64,000 bases of DNA from Burkholderiales bacterium (GTDB lineage: Bacteria; Pseudomonadota; Gammaproteobacteria; Burkholderiales; Usitatibacteraceae), in assembly GCA_025360815.1 (NCBI GenBank), contig JANYBL010000115.1:62001-126000 (forward strand), in the 5' to 3' direction. The notes beneath the pieces were generated by a model, which did not search any database, was not told the origin of the DNA, and worked only from the letters and a program-made list of their open reading frames with translations. The translations under genes were made by a program, and so were the position numbers. This document shows positions 19,833 to 30,364 of this stretch, piece after piece; the stretch's first letter is position 1, and the number at the start of each line of letters is the position of its first letter.

Positions 19833-22673
19833 ATGAGCCGTCCGCCGAAAACAAAATTATCGATGGCGTTGGGGGGAGTTTTACTAGCCGCGTCTGCACT
19901 GGTTTCATCTGGTTCGCAGGCAGCAGGTCTCGGTAAACTTTCTGTCAATTCCGCACTGGGGCAACCGCTGATTGCCGAAATTGAATTAGTCTCCCTGCAA
20001 CCGGGCGAATTTGAAGCGCTGGTTGCGCGCGTGGCGAGTCCCGAGGCATACACCGATGCCAAGGTTGAATACTCTCCGCTGCTGCGCCAGTTAACGTTCA
20101 CGGCAGAGCGCCGTGCAGACGGCAAGCCAGTGCTCAAAATTACCAGCTTTGCGCCTATTAACGAGCCATTCTTGGATGTGCTTGTTGAGATGAATTGGCC
20201 AGCTGGTCGTTTGTTGCGTGAATATCCTATTTTGTTAGATCCGCCCGGGTTTAACCAAGCGCGCGTTTCACCGCCTTCCGCTCCCGTTGTTGCCAAAGTC
20301 ACGGCCGCACCGGCAAATTCAGCGTCGTCAGCGACAACGGCTATTCCCACGAGCACGCCAGCTGTGGTTGCTGCGCCTTCTGCCAAAGCAGAATCGTCGC
20401 CTGATTCATATGGCCCTGTAAAACGCGGCGATACATTAAGCAAAATAGCGTCGGGTATGAAAGCCGACGGTGTTTCGCTCGAGCAAATGTTGGTCGCGCT
20501 GTATCGCGAAAACAAATCGGCGTTCATCAATAACAACATGAACCAACTCAAGACCGGCCAAATTTTACGTGTACCGTCGGCTGCCGAGGTTGGCAAAATT
20601 GCCAAAGGCGAAGCGCAGCGAGAAGTCAACGTGCAAGTGGCTGACTGGAAGGGTTATCGCGACCAAGTCGCCAGCGCCGTTGCCAGCAGCTCGAACGCAA
20701 CCGCCAGCGCAAACAAAGCCGCCAGCAACGAAGCAAGCGGCAAGATTGCGACCGCAAAACCAGCGCCGCCGACCCCGGCTGCAACGGCAAACGATCAGCT
20801 AAAAATTGCCAAGACCGAAGTTACTACCGGTAAATCTGGCAGCGCAGCAGGTGCTGCTGTAAGCGGCAAGAACGCCACGCAAGAACAGCTTAACGCGATG
20901 AAAGAAGATGTCATCGCCAAGGACAACAAACTTAAAGAGGCTAATTCGCGTGTCGCCGATCTGGAGAAGCAGATCGCCGTTATGCGTCAATTGATGACCC
21001 TAAAGGGTGTGGCAGCGCCAGGTAAGCCAGGTGATCCAAAAGTAGAGCCAGCGAAGGTCGCACAAGTTACGCCACCGGCCGCCGTGCCGCCGCCGCCACC
21101 CGCTGCACCAGTTGCTGCGAAGCCCGTTGAACCACCCAAAGTTGAAGTGGCAAAAGTTGATCCAGCAGCTGCGACTAAGCCAGTTGACCCAACGAAACCA
21201 GCAGACGCTGCCAAAGTTGAGCCGCCTAAGGTAGTTCCAGTAGTTCCGCCGACTGCAACGCCACCTTCAGCAACACCGCCGGTCGCTGCAAAAACACCGA
21301 CCAAAGCACCGGTAGCGCCGCCACCTGAGCCGGGCATCATGGATGTAGTTGAAGAAAATGCGGTTGCCATTGGTGGAGGCATCGTTGGTTTGATCGGCGT
21401 AGGCGGATTGCTGGCGTTTATGTCGCGCCGCAAGAAGAAGCCAAAGGGTGGCAGCAACACCAGCCAGCTTGCGAATACCTCGTCAATCATGCCAAGCGAT
21501 CTCAAACCAAACTCAGTCACGGGTAGCCGTGGCGGCGGGTTGGTTGATACCGGCAACAGCTCGTTCTTAACAGATTTTGATAAAACTGGCCCGGGAAGCA
21601 TTGACACGGATGAGGTTGATCCGGTTGCTGAAGCCGAGGTTTATATCGCTTATGGTCGCGATGCGCAGGCAGAGGAAATCTTGAAAGAAGCGATGACGCG
21701 CGATAAGAGCCGTCACGAAATCGCCTTTAAATTATTGGAAATTTATCACACCCGCAAGAGCGTTCAGGCGTTCGAAACCGTTGCGCGCGAGTTGAAGGAA
21801 ACTGCAGGTGCCGATCATCCGCTATGGGCGAAAGCCGCCGCACTCGGCGCGTCGATTGATCCCTCCAACAACCTTTACGGCGGTACAGGGCAGGCGTTCG
21901 CGCCAACCGGTACGTATATCGCTGCGGGTGGCGCACTGGCGGCAGGTACGGCTGCACTAGCCGCTGGTGCAGCAGGTGCTGCGGATCACGTAGCGCCGCC
22001 AGACTTGGACTTCGATTTGGGTTTCAGCGATTCGCCCAGCGGCTCCGCGTCCGAAGCTTCGATTGATATCGCCGCCCTCAAAACTGGCGAACAAGCTGCA
22101 AGCTCGATGGATTTTGATTTGGATCTCAATCCGGCATCGGGAGGCGCGCCAAAGCCCGCAGCAGACGCAGGCGGGCTCGATTTTGATTTGGCCTTCGATT
22201 CTTCGGCCCCAGCGCCAGTAGCGCCTGCGGCATCCAGTGGCGCCGTAGAAGTGGCGCCAACCGCTGCATCTGGCTTTGATTTTGACTTGTCGGCGTTATC
22301 GTTTGACGAGCCAGCACACGAACCTGCAGCCGCTGTGCCCCCGCTCGCCGCCGCACCATCACAAGAACAATTTGCCGCAACCATAGCAACCCAACGTGCT
22401 GCTGCACCGGTTGCGCCAGCCGCCAGCGCCGGGCTCAGCTTTGGCGATTTGAGTCTGGATCTGGCCGATTCGCATGATTTGGGCTCACTGGTAAGCAGCG
22501 CCAGTTCAGGTAGCTCGGGTGGTGCCAATGCCGCAACCACTAAGCTCGAACTTGCCAAGGCCTACATTGAAATTGGCGATAGTGATGGTGCGAAAGAAAT
22601 CTTGGCTGAAGTCGCTCGCGAAGGTAATGCCGCGCAGCAAGACGAAGCAAAGAAAATTTTGGCAGGAATTTGA
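19833..22673 (+). CDS. fimV: FimV-type pilus/polarity protein
   Basis: A 946-residue envelope protein with the full FimV plan. It has a signal peptide (cleavage after SQA near residue 30), the FimV N-terminal domain starting GLGKLSVNSALGQPL, a LysM peptidoglycan-binding domain at about 191-247, a coiled coil near 345-390, a long Ala/Pro/Val/Lys-rich linker, one transmembrane segment at about 510-530 ending in RRKKK, then an acidic cytoplasmic region with repeated DFDL motifs and a C-terminal TPR-like FimV cap (KAYIEIGDSDGAKEIL). FimV organises type IV pilus machinery and polar signalling in Pseudomonas. No pilus genes lie in the window. Tandem repeats flank the gene on both sides. Confidence 0.93.
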   Translation: MSRPPKTKLSMALGGVLLAASALVSSGSQAAGLGKLSVNSALGQPLIAEIELVSLQPGEFEALVARVASPEAYTDAKVEYSPLLRQLTFTAERRADGKPVLKITSFAPINEPFLDVLVEMNWPAGRLLREYPILLDPPGFNQARVSPPSAPVVAKVTAAPANSASSATTAIPTSTPAVVAAPSAKAESSPDSYGPVKRGDTLSKIASGMKADGVSLEQMLVALYRENKSAFINNNMNQLKTGQILRVPSAAEVGKIAKGEAQREVNVQVADWKGYRDQVASAVASSSNATASANKAASNEASGKIATAKPAPPTPAATANDQLKIAKTEVTTGKSGSAAGAAVSGKNATQEQLNAMKEDVIAKDNKLKEANSRVADLEKQIAVMRQLMTLKGVAAPGKPGDPKVEPAKVAQVTPPAAVPPPPPAAPVAAKPVEPPKVEVAKVDPAAATKPVDPTKPADAAKVEPPKVVPVVPPTATPPSATPPVAAKTPTKAPVAPPPEPGIMDVVEENAVAIGGGIVGLIGVGGLLAFMSRRKKKPKGGSNTSQLANTSSIMPSDLKPNSVTGSRGGGLVDTGNSSFLTDFDKTGPGSIDTDEVDPVAEAEVYIAYGRDAQAEEILKEAMTRDKSRHEIAFKLLEIYHTRKSVQAFETVARELKETAGADHPLWAKAAALGASIDPSNNLYGGTGQAFAPTGTYIAAGGALAAGTAALAAGAAGAADHVAPPDLDFDLGFSDSPSGSASEASIDIAALKTGEQAASSMDFDLDLNPASGGAPKPAADAGGLDFDLAFDSSAPAPVAPAASSGAVEVAPTAASGFDFDLSALSFDEPAHEPAAAVPPLAAAPSQEQFAATIATQRAAAPVAPAASAGLSFGDLSLDLADSHDLGSLVSSASSGSSGGANAATTKLELAKAYIEIGDSDGAKEILAEVAREGNAAQQDEAKKILAGI

Positions 22674-22722
22674 TTGCGTATTGGCGTTTTTAAAAATCGT
22701 CTTAAGTGGTTTAGAGCGGTTT

Positions 22723-22791
22723 AAAGTAAGTTAAAGTAAGTTAAAGCAAGTCATAGCAAGTCAAAGCAAGTCAAAGCAAGTCATAGCAAAG
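22723..22791. repeat. 10-bp tandem repeat downstream of fimV
   Basis: Seven head-to-tail units are readable: AAAGTAAGTT twice, then AAAGCAAGTC or ATAGCAAGTC four times, and a final partial unit. The period is exactly 10 bp. The array lies between the fimV stop and its terminator. Confidence 0.9.
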
Positions 22792-22810
22792 ATTCGATGG
22801 TCATTCTTTA

Positions 22811-22838
22811 GGGCGCGGAAATACCGCGCCCTTTTCTT
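22811..22838 (+). terminator. Rho-independent terminator of fimV
   Basis: A perfect GC-rich stem GGGCGCGG / CCGCGCCC (22811-22818, 22824-22831) with a 5-nt loop is followed by TTTTCTTTTT. Confidence 0.9.
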
Positions 22839-22934
22839 TTTGGGATATTTTGCGGCACCTATTTTTTATAATTTTTCCGCACATTTATTTTTCTCATTGA
22901 TTGTTTAAATTCCGTCTCGCCTAAATCGAATAGT

Positions 22935-23783
22935 ATGTTCGCCCACGCCACCCTTCCGCTCGAACCCGCAAAAGTGCTCCAGCGTCTAGCGCTGGGGATC
23001 GAGTACCATGGCAACGGATTTTGTGGCTGGCAATCGCAACCGTCAGGCTGTGCAGTGCAGGATCACCTTGAGCGAGCCCTTCGCTTATTCGTTGGCTCTC
23101 CCCTGTCCGTTGTTTGTGCCGGACGCACCGATACCGGTGTGCATGGCCTCGCACAAGTCGTTCATCTCGATACCGAAATTGATCGCGACGAAAGGGCTTG
23201 GGTGCGCGGGACGAATGCAAATCTACCGCCGACGATTCGCGTTTTGTGGGCAAAAAATGTACCCATGGACTTTCATGCGCGATTCTCGGCGCGGTCGCGC
23301 ACCTATCATTATTTGTTGCTAAATGACCCTACCGCCAGCGCGTTGATGGCTGGGTTGGTCGGCTGGTTTCACGCGCCGCTTGACCTTTGTGCGATGCGCG
23401 AGGTTGCTAAAATGCTTGTTGGAGAGCACGATTTTTCAGCGTTTCGTGCCGCAGAATGTCAAGCCAAGACCCCGGTGAAATCGCTATATGAAGTCGATGT
23501 TTCATCGCTGGTTGTTGGAGGAACCAACCCGCAACGGTTCATCAAATTCAGCTTTCGTGGCAACGCGTTTTTACATCATATGATCCGCAATATTGTTGGT
23601 AGTCTCATCTACGTTGGTGCTGGTAGGCATTCGCGTGATGATTTCGAAACCATTTTTGAAAGTCGTGATCGAACCCGCGCCGCCCCTACCTTCGCACCCG
23701 ACGGGCTCTATTTGGCGGCAATCGAGTACGATCAATTGTTTAGTCTGCCTGTGGTCGCCGGGCGAGTCCCATTTTTTGTATGA
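22935..23783 (+). CDS. truA: tRNA pseudouridine(38-40) synthase
   Basis: A 282-residue protein with the TruA catalytic motif CAGRTDTGVHG; the catalytic Asp is D66. Other family segments are GWQSQP near residue 31 and FLHHMIRNIVGSLIYVG near 215. It isomerises uridines 38-40 in the anticodon stem-loop. The first 18 residues are variable, so a later start is possible. Its stop overlaps trpF by 4 nt (ATGA). Confidence 0.95.
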   Translation: MFAHATLPLEPAKVLQRLALGIEYHGNGFCGWQSQPSGCAVQDHLERALRLFVGSPLSVVCAGRTDTGVHGLAQVVHLDTEIDRDERAWVRGTNANLPPTIRVLWAKNVPMDFHARFSARSRTYHYLLLNDPTASALMAGLVGWFHAPLDLCAMREVAKMLVGEHDFSAFRAAECQAKTPVKSLYEVDVSSLVVGGTNPQRFIKFSFRGNAFLHHMIRNIVGSLIYVGAGRHSRDDFETIFESRDRTRAAPTFAPDGLYLAAIEYDQLFSLPVVAGRVPFFV

Positions 23784-24445
23784 TTGGTCGTAAAAAAGTG
23801 CAAAGAACCCGAATAAAAATTTGCGGCATTCGCAAAATTGAAGATGCGCTATTTACAGCGCGATGCGGTGCGGACGCGATTGGTCTCAATTTTTACGAGC
23901 CATCACCTCGGTCGATCGCATTGGCAGACGCAATCGCAATCAAAGCCGCGTTGCCGTCTTTTATCGCGACGGTGGCGTTGTTCGTAAATCCAGAGCGTAG
24001 CAGAGTCGATGAAATCATTGCCCGTTTAAAGCCCTGCGCACTGCAATTCCATGGTGATGAAGACGCTCATTTTTGCGAATCATTCAACATGCCTTATCTA
24101 AAAGCGATGCGTATTGGCGCCGAGATGACGAGCGACGATTTGTTACAATATCGTTTGAAATTTCAAACAGCACAGGCGCTGTTGCTCGATAAGCTGGATG
24201 CTGTTCAATATGGCGGCACCGGTGAGACATTCGATTGGCGCATTATCCCAAATGAGATGCGTGAACACATTGTGCTTGCTGGCGGTTTAACGTCGGCCAA
24301 TGCGGTATCGGCAATCCAAACCGTGCGGCCATGGGCAGTCGATGTTTCTAGCGGTGTAGAAAGCTTTAAGGCAATCAAAGATTACGCAAAAATTGCGTCG
24401 TTTATTAAACAAGTCAGACTGGCAGACCAAGATGAAACTCAATGA
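23780..24445 (+). CDS. trpF: Phosphoribosylanthranilate isomerase
   Basis: A 221-residue TIM-barrel enzyme. [15 protein letters not shown] near the N-terminus carries the catalytic Cys, QFHGDED is the mid-barrel strand, [19 protein letters not shown] and [11 protein letters not shown] form the phosphate-binding loops, and VDVSSGVES closes the barrel. It converts PRA to CdRP in tryptophan synthesis. It overlaps truA by 4 nt and trpB by 14 nt. Confidence 0.95.
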   Translation: MIGRKKVQRTRIKICGIRKIEDALFTARCGADAIGLNFYEPSPRSIALADAIAIKAALPSFIATVALFVNPERSRVDEIIARLKPCALQFHGDEDAHFCESFNMPYLKAMRIGAEMTSDDLLQYRLKFQTAQALLLDKLDAVQYGGTGETFDWRIIPNEMREHIVLAGGLTSANAVSAIQTVRPWAVDVSSGVESFKAIKDYAKIASFIKQVRLADQDETQ

Positions 24446-25715
24446 CCTTCCCAAAAATTCCTCGGCTGAATCAGCCTATGACTTACCCGATGCCACCGGC
24501 CACTTCGGCCCTTACGGCGGCGTGTTTGTGGCTGAAACCCTGCAAGCCGCTCTACTGGAACTCAATATCGAGTACGAACGCGCAAAAGCTGATCCCGAAT
24601 TTGTTGCCGAATTCCAGCGCGAACTCAAGCATTATGTAGGCCGCCCCAGTCCCATTTATCATGCGAAACGCTTGTCGGATGAGCTTGGCGGTGCGCAAAT
24701 CTATTTAAAACGCGAAGATCTTAATCATACGGGCGCGCACAAAATCAACAACACGATCGGCCAAGCGCTGCTCGCACGCCGCATGGGTAAACCGCGTGTG
24801 ATTGCCGAGACCGGCGCAGGACAACACGGGGTTGCAACGGCAACCGTCTGCGCCCGTTATGGCCTCGAATGCGTCGTCTACATGGGCAGCGAAGACATGA
24901 AACGCCAAGCGCAAAACGTCTATCGCATGAAGCTCTTGGGTGCTACCGTCGTGCCTGTTGATAGCGGCTCCAAGACCCTAAAAGACGCACTCAACGAGGC
25001 CATGCGCGATTGGGTCACGAATATTGAAAATACGTTCTATATTATCGGTACCGTTGCCGGCCCGCATCCTTACCCAATGTTGGTGCGTGATTTTAATTCC
25101 GTGGTTGGCAAAGAATGCCTCTGGCAAATGCCCGAATTGATCGGCCAACACCCGGATGCGGTGCTGGCTTGCGTGGGTGGCGGCTCGAACGCGATGGGCA
25201 TTTTTTACGATTATATCCCGCATAAAAACGTGCGCTTGATCGGTTGCGAAGCAGGTGGTGAGGGTGTTGAGACGGGTAGACACGCGGCTTCACTGACCGC
25301 GGGTTCCCCTGGCATTTTGCACGGTAATCGCACTTATTTGATTCAAAACGCCGACGGACAAATCATTGATACGCATTCTGTTTCGGCAGGGCTTGATTAC
25401 CCTGGTGTTGGCCCCGAACATGCGTGGCTCAAGGATATCGGACGTGCGGAATATGTACCGGTCAATGATGATGCAGCGCTCGCGGCGTTCCATCGCCTGT
25501 GTCGGACCGAAGGCATTATCCCGGCGTTGGAATCCAGCCATGCGGTCGCGCACGCCATGAAAATGGCCCCGACGATGGGTAAAGATAAGGTGCTGTTGGT
25601 AAATCTTTCCGGGCGCGGCGATAAAGACATGGCGACCGTCGCCGAGCGGTCGGGCTTGCAGTTTTTCTGCCGCCCAAGCTGCCAGATGAATCAACTCAAA
25701 CAGGCAAAACAATAA
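24432..25715 (+). CDS. trpB: Tryptophan synthase beta subunit
   Basis: A 427-residue PLP enzyme if started at the ATG at 24432, inside the end of trpF; an upstream GTG/ATG frame extension would add residues not seen in the family. The PLP lysine is K104 in [22 protein letters not shown] and the phosphate-binding [12 protein letters not shown] follow. It condenses indole with serine. The C-terminal tail after the conserved LSGRGDKDM runs about 30 residues beyond the E. coli protein. Confidence 0.97.
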   Translation: MKLNDLPKNSSAESAYDLPDATGHFGPYGGVFVAETLQAALLELNIEYERAKADPEFVAEFQRELKHYVGRPSPIYHAKRLSDELGGAQIYLKREDLNHTGAHKINNTIGQALLARRMGKPRVIAETGAGQHGVATATVCARYGLECVVYMGSEDMKRQAQNVYRMKLLGATVVPVDSGSKTLKDALNEAMRDWVTNIENTFYIIGTVAGPHPYPMLVRDFNSVVGKECLWQMPELIGQHPDAVLACVGGGSNAMGIFYDYIPHKNVRLIGCEAGGEGVETGRHAASLTAGSPGILHGNRTYLIQNADGQIIDTHSVSAGLDYPGVGPEHAWLKDIGRAEYVPVNDDAALAAFHRLCRTEGIIPALESSHAVAHAMKMAPTMGKDKVLLVNLSGRGDKDMATVAERSGLQFFCRPSCQMNQLKQAKQ

Positions 25716-25734
25716 CAACTTTAAGGCACTTATT

Positions 25735-26532
25735 TTGAGCAGAATCAAAGCAACTTTCGCCAAGCTTGCGGGCGAAAAAAGGAAAGCATTGATCCCGTTT
25801 GTCACGGCGGGTGACCCCACCGCCGCGATCACGGTTCCGCTGATGCACGTGTTGGTAAAAGCCGGCGCAGATGTCATTGAGCTGGGCGTGCCATTTTCTG
25901 ACCCGATGGCGGATGGACCTGTGATCCAACGATCATCGGAGCGCGCCCTTATTAACGGCATTGGGTTGTTGGATGTGCTGGCCTACGTGAGGAAATTCCG
26001 CGAAACCAATGACACCACGCCCATTGTTTTAATGGGCTATGCCAACCCAATTGAACGCATGGGGTTGGAAGCTTTTGCGGCGAATGCGAACGCTGCCGGT
26101 GTAGACGGGGTGTTGATCGTTGATTACCCGCCTGAAGAAAGTGTTGCGGTATTGAAAGTGCTTGATGCGGCTGGTATAGATTCCATCTATTTACTCTCCC
26201 CGACGTCAACTGATATACGAATAAAATTGGTTGCCAACAGCGCGCGTGGCTACATTTACTATGTGTCGCTTAAAGGCGTTTCGGGCGCAGCCAACATTGA
26301 TACCGCCGAAGTCGGCGCGATGATTCAACGCATCAAAGCTGAAACTTCCTTGCCGGTTGGTGTCGGCTTTGGAATACGGGATGGCGCGACCGCGAGGCTG
26401 GTGGCGGATGTTGCCGATGCGGTCGTCGTTGGCTCGCGTATCATTCAAGAAATGGAAGCGTCGGCAGTCGAGGATCAGCTCGCCAATGTTGAAAAACTGG
26501 TCAGCGACATTAGAATCGCGATGGACGCATAG
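25735..26532 (+). CDS. trpA: Tryptophan synthase alpha subunit
   Basis: A 265-residue TIM-barrel subunit. The start codon is TTG, chosen because AAGG stands 8 nt before it and [10 protein letters not shown] is the normal N-terminus of the family. The catalytic pair is E49 ([12 protein letters not shown]) and D60 (PMADGP), at the same positions as in E. coli. It cleaves indoleglycerol phosphate and channels indole to TrpB encoded just upstream. Confidence 0.96.
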   Translation: MSRIKATFAKLAGEKRKALIPFVTAGDPTAAITVPLMHVLVKAGADVIELGVPFSDPMADGPVIQRSSERALINGIGLLDVLAYVRKFRETNDTTPIVLMGYANPIERMGLEAFAANANAAGVDGVLIVDYPPEESVAVLKVLDAAGIDSIYLLSPTSTDIRIKLVANSARGYIYYVSLKGVSGAANIDTAEVGAMIQRIKAETSLPVGVGFGIRDGATARLVADVADAVVVGSRIIQEMEASAVEDQLANVEKLVSDIRIAMDA

Positions 26533-26585
26533 TTGCACAATCTGCGCGTCGCAATTGATGCCTAGAAAAACTGAAGGGGTCTGCA

Positions 26586-27500
26586 ATGTCATGGTTTAGA
26601 AAACTCCTGCCACCGAAGATCAAAGCGGGTGGCACCTCGTTCAAGAAGGCCGTTCCCGAAGGCCTTTGGAGCAAATGCCCTAGCTGCCAATCAACACTCT
26701 ATTTCACAGATTTGGAAAACAATCAGCATGTTTGCCCGAAGTGCAATTATCACAATCGCATCTCGGCACGGCAGCGGCTGGATTTATTTTTTGATCCCGA
26801 GGGTCGCGCCGAAATTGGCTCTGAAGTACTGCCCGTCGATAGTCTGAAATTTAAAGACAGCAAAAAATATGTTGATCGTTTGGAGGCCGCTGAAAAAGCG
26901 ACGGGCGAAACGGACGCACTCGTGGTGTTTCAAGGCACCGTGAACGAAGTTCCGCTCATCGCCGCCGCATTCGAATTTAACTTCCTAGGCGGCTCAATGG
27001 GCTCAGTTGTCGGTGAACGATTCGCCCGCGCGGTTGAAGCCTGTGCCGATGAAAAGCTACCGTTTGTTTCGTTCACCGCGACCGGCGGCGCGCGGATGCA
27101 AGAAGGTTTGTTGTCGTTGATGCAAATGGCGAAAACCACCAGCGCGTTGCACCAACTGTCGCGGGCACGACTGCCGTTTATCTCGGTCTTGACTGATCCG
27201 ACAATGGGCGGTGTATCGGCGAGCTTTGCGATGCTCGGTGATGTGGTGATTGCCGAACCGGGCGCGTTGATCGGCTTTGCAGGGCCAAGGGTAATCGAGA
27301 GCACTGTGCGTGAGACCTTGCCAGACGGCTTCCAGCGGGCTGAGTTTTTGCTCGAAAAAGGGGCTATTGACATGATCGTTGACCGCCGTGAAATGCGCAA
27401 CAAAGTTGCCTCGCTCGTCACCTTGTTGCAGCGCGAGCCCGCGCCCACGCTAGTGCCGGTGGTTATTCCTGTTGCGACGAATGCACCGGTGACGGCCTAG
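26586..27500 (+). CDS. accD: Acetyl-CoA carboxylase carboxyltransferase beta subunit
   Basis: A 304-residue protein with a zinc ribbon at C31-x2-C34 and C50-x2-C53 followed by the crotonase-fold carboxyltransferase domain ([43 protein letters not shown]). With AccA it transfers carboxyl from biotin to acetyl-CoA, the first step of fatty acid synthesis. Its stop shares one base with the folC GTG start. Confidence 0.97.
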   Translation: MSWFRKLLPPKIKAGGTSFKKAVPEGLWSKCPSCQSTLYFTDLENNQHVCPKCNYHNRISARQRLDLFFDPEGRAEIGSEVLPVDSLKFKDSKKYVDRLEAAEKATGETDALVVFQGTVNEVPLIAAAFEFNFLGGSMGSVVGERFARAVEACADEKLPFVSFTATGGARMQEGLLSLMQMAKTTSALHQLSRARLPFISVLTDPTMGGVSASFAMLGDVVIAEPGALIGFAGPRVIESTVRETLPDGFQRAEFLLEKGAIDMIVDRREMRNKVASLVTLLQREPAPTLVPVVIPVATNAPVTA

Positions 27501-28870
27501 TGATTGTTCCGGTGGCAAAGGAATTACCAACAACACTTGATGGCTGGCTTGAATACATCAGCCATCAACACACGACCGAGATTGCGATGGGTTTGGAGCG
27601 CGTGCGCGCGGTGTGGCAGCGCATGGCAGTCGATGGAAAACCGCTCCAAGCGCCAATCAACATTATCGTCGGCGGCACCAATGGCAAAGGCTCCACCTGC
27701 GCCATGATGGAGGCAATTCTCGATATTGCTGGATACAAAACAGGCTTTTTAAGCTCGCCGCATTTGCTGCGCTACAACGAGCGTATACGCGTGTCGGGGG
27801 AAGAGGCAGGCGATACGCTGTTGATTGCCTCGTTCGCAGCCGTTGAGGCCGCACGTCGGGCCGCACGTTGTTTTAACAATGGCATAGCAGACGTCATCCC
27901 ACTCACCTATTTTGAATACAACGTGCTTTCCGCGCTGTGGATTTTTGCGGAACAAAAGGTTGAAGTGGCGATTTTGGAAGTCGGCTTGGGCGGCAGGCTT
28001 GATGCAGTCAATATTATCGATGCCGATATCAGCATTGTTGTGAGTGTTGATCTCGACCACCAGCAATATTTGGGTGATACGCGGGAGAAAATCGCGTTTG
28101 AAAAAGCCCACATCTATCGTCACAATCGTACCGCTATTTTCGCCGACACTAACCCGCCGCAAACACTTATTGATTATGCTGAATCCATCGGCGCGCGGCT
28201 GATGATGCTGGGCCGTGATTATCGCTACCAACGTATGGACAATCAGTGGCAGTTTGTGGGGGAGGTTGTCAGCGAAGATGGTTTGCTTCAGCCAGTAACA
28301 AGGCACTCGCTGCCGATTCCTGCATTGCGCGGCAGTTATCAACTCAAAAATGCATCCGCCGTTATTGCGGCCCTAGCCGCGCTGCACGATCAATTGCCCG
28401 TCTCGATCAACCAGATCAAGCGCGGCCTGTTAGAAGTTCAATGGCCGGGGCGCATGCAGGTGCTTCCTGGCAGGCCAACCGTCGTGCTCGATGTCGCGCA
28501 CAACCCGCATGCCGCGCGTGCCTTGGAGGACGCGTTGGGCACGATGGGCTATTACGAACACACCTACGCCGTCTTTGCGATGCTGCAGGATAAGGATATT
28601 GATACCGTCATCGCCACTATCAAAGGCCGAATTGATTATTGGTTTATCGCGGGCATTCCAACTGAGCGCGGCGCAACGGTTGAACAACTGGCTGACAAAT
28701 TGGACCGGCAGGCTGTCGATGGCAAAGCGAGCAACAAATACAGCGGCTATACCAGCATCGCCAACGCTTATGCGGCGGCGCGGGAAAGAGCAGGGGAGAA
28801 TGATAGAATTTTGGTCTTCGGTTCCTTTTATACGGTCGCTCAGGTGCTGCGTGGATTAAAAGCGCATTAG
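27500..28870 (+). CDS. folC: Bifunctional folylpolyglutamate/dihydrofolate synthase
   Basis: A 456-residue Mur-ligase-family protein. The ATP loop is IIVGGTNGKGSTCAMM near residue 60; FLSSPHLLRYNERIRV and EVGLGGRLDAVN follow, and VVLDVAHNPHAARAL marks the C-terminal domain. It makes dihydrofolate and adds glutamates to folates. The start is GTG, overlapping the accD stop by one base. Confidence 0.94.
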   Translation: MIVPVAKELPTTLDGWLEYISHQHTTEIAMGLERVRAVWQRMAVDGKPLQAPINIIVGGTNGKGSTCAMMEAILDIAGYKTGFLSSPHLLRYNERIRVSGEEAGDTLLIASFAAVEAARRAARCFNNGIADVIPLTYFEYNVLSALWIFAEQKVEVAILEVGLGGRLDAVNIIDADISIVVSVDLDHQQYLGDTREKIAFEKAHIYRHNRTAIFADTNPPQTLIDYAESIGARLMMLGRDYRYQRMDNQWQFVGEVVSEDGLLQPVTRHSLPIPALRGSYQLKNASAVIAALAALHDQLPVSINQIKRGLLEVQWPGRMQVLPGRPTVVLDVAHNPHAARALEDALGTMGYYEHTYAVFAMLQDKDIDTVIATIKGRIDYWFIAGIPTERGATVEQLADKLDRQAVDGKASNKYSGYTSIANAYAAARERAGENDRILVFGSFYTVAQVLRGLKAH

Positions 28871-28917
28871 GTTTGGCCTTTCATTGGTAAATTTATTAAA
28901 CACCAGCATCGGCGGTA

Positions 28918-28968
28918 ATCTTGAGGCATTATTGCCTCAAAACGCGCAGTGAGAGCGGACTTTGATAC
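28918..28968. repeat. Dispersed intergenic palindromic element, copy 3
   Basis: It lies between folC and the SPOR gene. A perfect 8-bp hairpin TTGAGGCA / TGCCTCAA (28921-28928, 28933-28940) opens the element; the core continues AAAACGCGC and the tail CGGACTTT (28956-28963) is identical to copy 4 at the same spacing. Confidence 0.7.
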
Positions 28969-28986
28969 ATTAAATTGGTTGAAATA

Positions 28987-29751
28987 ATGGCAACTCAAAA
29001 ATCGGCAGCACCGTCAAATACTGTAACTCTGTCGGCCACCGAGCTCGAACTCAAGCGTCGCGGCCGTCGTCGCATCATTGGCGCGTTGACGATGGGCCTC
29101 TTGGCGATTGTTTTTTTGCCAATGATTTTTGATTCCGAGCCTAAAAAGATCAAGGCCAACCCGCAAGAAATCGCCATCCAGGTGCCATCGAAAGAAGGAT
29201 TGGCACCGCTGACGGCGCCGGTGATGACCGCACCCTCCGCAACGCCAGCGCCTGCCGCAGCGATTGCCGTTCCTCCTACCCAAACAACTTTGCCAAACGT
29301 AAAAACCGAACCAAAACCCGCATCGGTAGCACCGACTGCGGCTCCCCCAGCAGCAACAACAGGCGCAACAACTGCCGTTCCGGGGCAAGTGACATCGTCG
29401 GCCCCAGCCGTAGCCGCGCCAGCGCCGAAGCCTGCCGCTATAGAGTCGCCCAACAAGCCTGCTGTCCAAACAAAGTCAGCCCCTGCTCAAGTTCCGGCAT
29501 CCTCTCCAGCAGCAGCAAAAACCGGCTTTGCCATTCAAATCGGGGCTTTCAAAGACGCCACCAAGGTTCAGGAATTAGTGGCACAAATGAAGCAAGCAAA
29601 AAGGCCCGTTTTTACGGATCAGGTTCCGGTCACGGGTGGCACCATCACGCGGGTGCGGATTGGACCATTTTCAACTAGGGAAAAAGCAGATTCTGCACTT
29701 GCGGAGATCAAGCTCTCAGGCGCTGACGGCAAAATCGTGCCGTTGAATTGA
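28987..29751 (+). CDS. dedD: SPOR-domain inner-membrane protein, DedD-like
   Basis: A 254-residue protein. After a short basic cytoplasmic part (LELKRRGRRR) there is one transmembrane segment, IIGALTMGLLAIVFLPMIF (about 32-50), then a long Ala/Pro/Thr-rich periplasmic linker and a C-terminal SPOR domain from about residue 177 (GFAIQIGAFKDATKVQELV). SPOR domains bind denuded septal glycan strands; DedD helps cell constriction. The ATG at 28987 is chosen over an upstream TTG. It sits between folC and cvpA as in most betaproteobacteria. Confidence 0.88.
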   Translation: MATQKSAAPSNTVTLSATELELKRRGRRRIIGALTMGLLAIVFLPMIFDSEPKKIKANPQEIAIQVPSKEGLAPLTAPVMTAPSATPAPAAAIAVPPTQTTLPNVKTEPKPASVAPTAAPPAATTGATTAVPGQVTSSAPAVAAPAPKPAAIESPNKPAVQTKSAPAQVPASSPAAAKTGFAIQIGAFKDATKVQELVAQMKQAKRPVFTDQVPVTGGTITRVRIGPFSTREKADSALAEIKLSGADGKIVPLN

Positions 29752-29785
29752 TGTCGTTCGAGCCCGCCAACGCACCCATCAAAAC

Positions 29786-30286
29786 ATGAACGAGCTTGAT
29801 TACATTATCATCGTTATCCTGCTGATCTCGATTGGCGTCGGCATGTTCCGTGGTGCCGTGCGCGAGGTGCTCAATATTGTTGGCTGGGTGCTGGCATTCA
29901 TTTTGGCGTATGAATTCGCGCCCAGTTTGGCGACTAGTTTTGCCAATTGGGCAGCCGAGCCGGCAGTGCGGCTGGTGATCGCGTGGGTGGCGGTGTTTTT
30001 GATTGTGCTGATCGTCGTTGGACTGATCGCAAGCTTGTTGTCCGAACTCATGCGAAAATTGGGCCTCGGAACGTTGGATCGTGGTGTCGGCGGTGCCATC
30101 GGCCTGTTTCGTGGTGCGATTGTGTTGGTGGCCTTGACGTTAGCCGCTGGGCTGACCAAACTGCCGCAAACTATCATGTGGCAGCAATCTGCCGCGGCAC
30201 CAACGCTGGAGGTGGTGGCGCTCTATGCGCGTACCGCATTGCCGGAGAGCATGGCGTCGCGTATCAGGTATCGTGTCCCCAATTAG
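29786..30286 (+). CDS. cvpA: CvpA family membrane protein
   Basis: A 166-residue protein with four hydrophobic segments and the family start ELDYIIIVILLISIGVGMFRG. CvpA is required for colicin V production in E. coli and affects envelope integrity and purF-linked phenotypes; its direct activity is unknown. It lies 34 nt after the SPOR gene and immediately before purF, the standard order. Confidence 0.92.
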   Translation: MNELDYIIIVILLISIGVGMFRGAVREVLNIVGWVLAFILAYEFAPSLATSFANWAAEPAVRLVIAWVAVFLIVLIVVGLIASLLSELMRKLGLGTLDRGVGGAIGLFRGAIVLVALTLAAGLTKLPQTIMWQQSAAAPTLEVVALYARTALPESMASRIRYRVPN

Positions 30287-30364
30287 CTTCAAGCGCTTTG
30301 CGCAGTCGTTGTGTTTTTTGATTACTTGCGTAGCCAAGATTTAGCGAAGTTTCAACCGATCGGC

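Noticed and set aside
19796-20629. 277-codon minus-strand frame across fimV
   Set aside because: Antisense shadow of a well-supported gene with biased codon use; no family motif.
21986-22558. 190-codon Ala/Ser-rich minus-strand frame in fimV
   Set aside because: Low-complexity antisense of the Ala/Asp-rich fimV repeats.
19566-22791. CRISPR array at the tandem repeats
   Set aside because: Units are 10-11 bp and contiguous, with no spacers and no cas genes.
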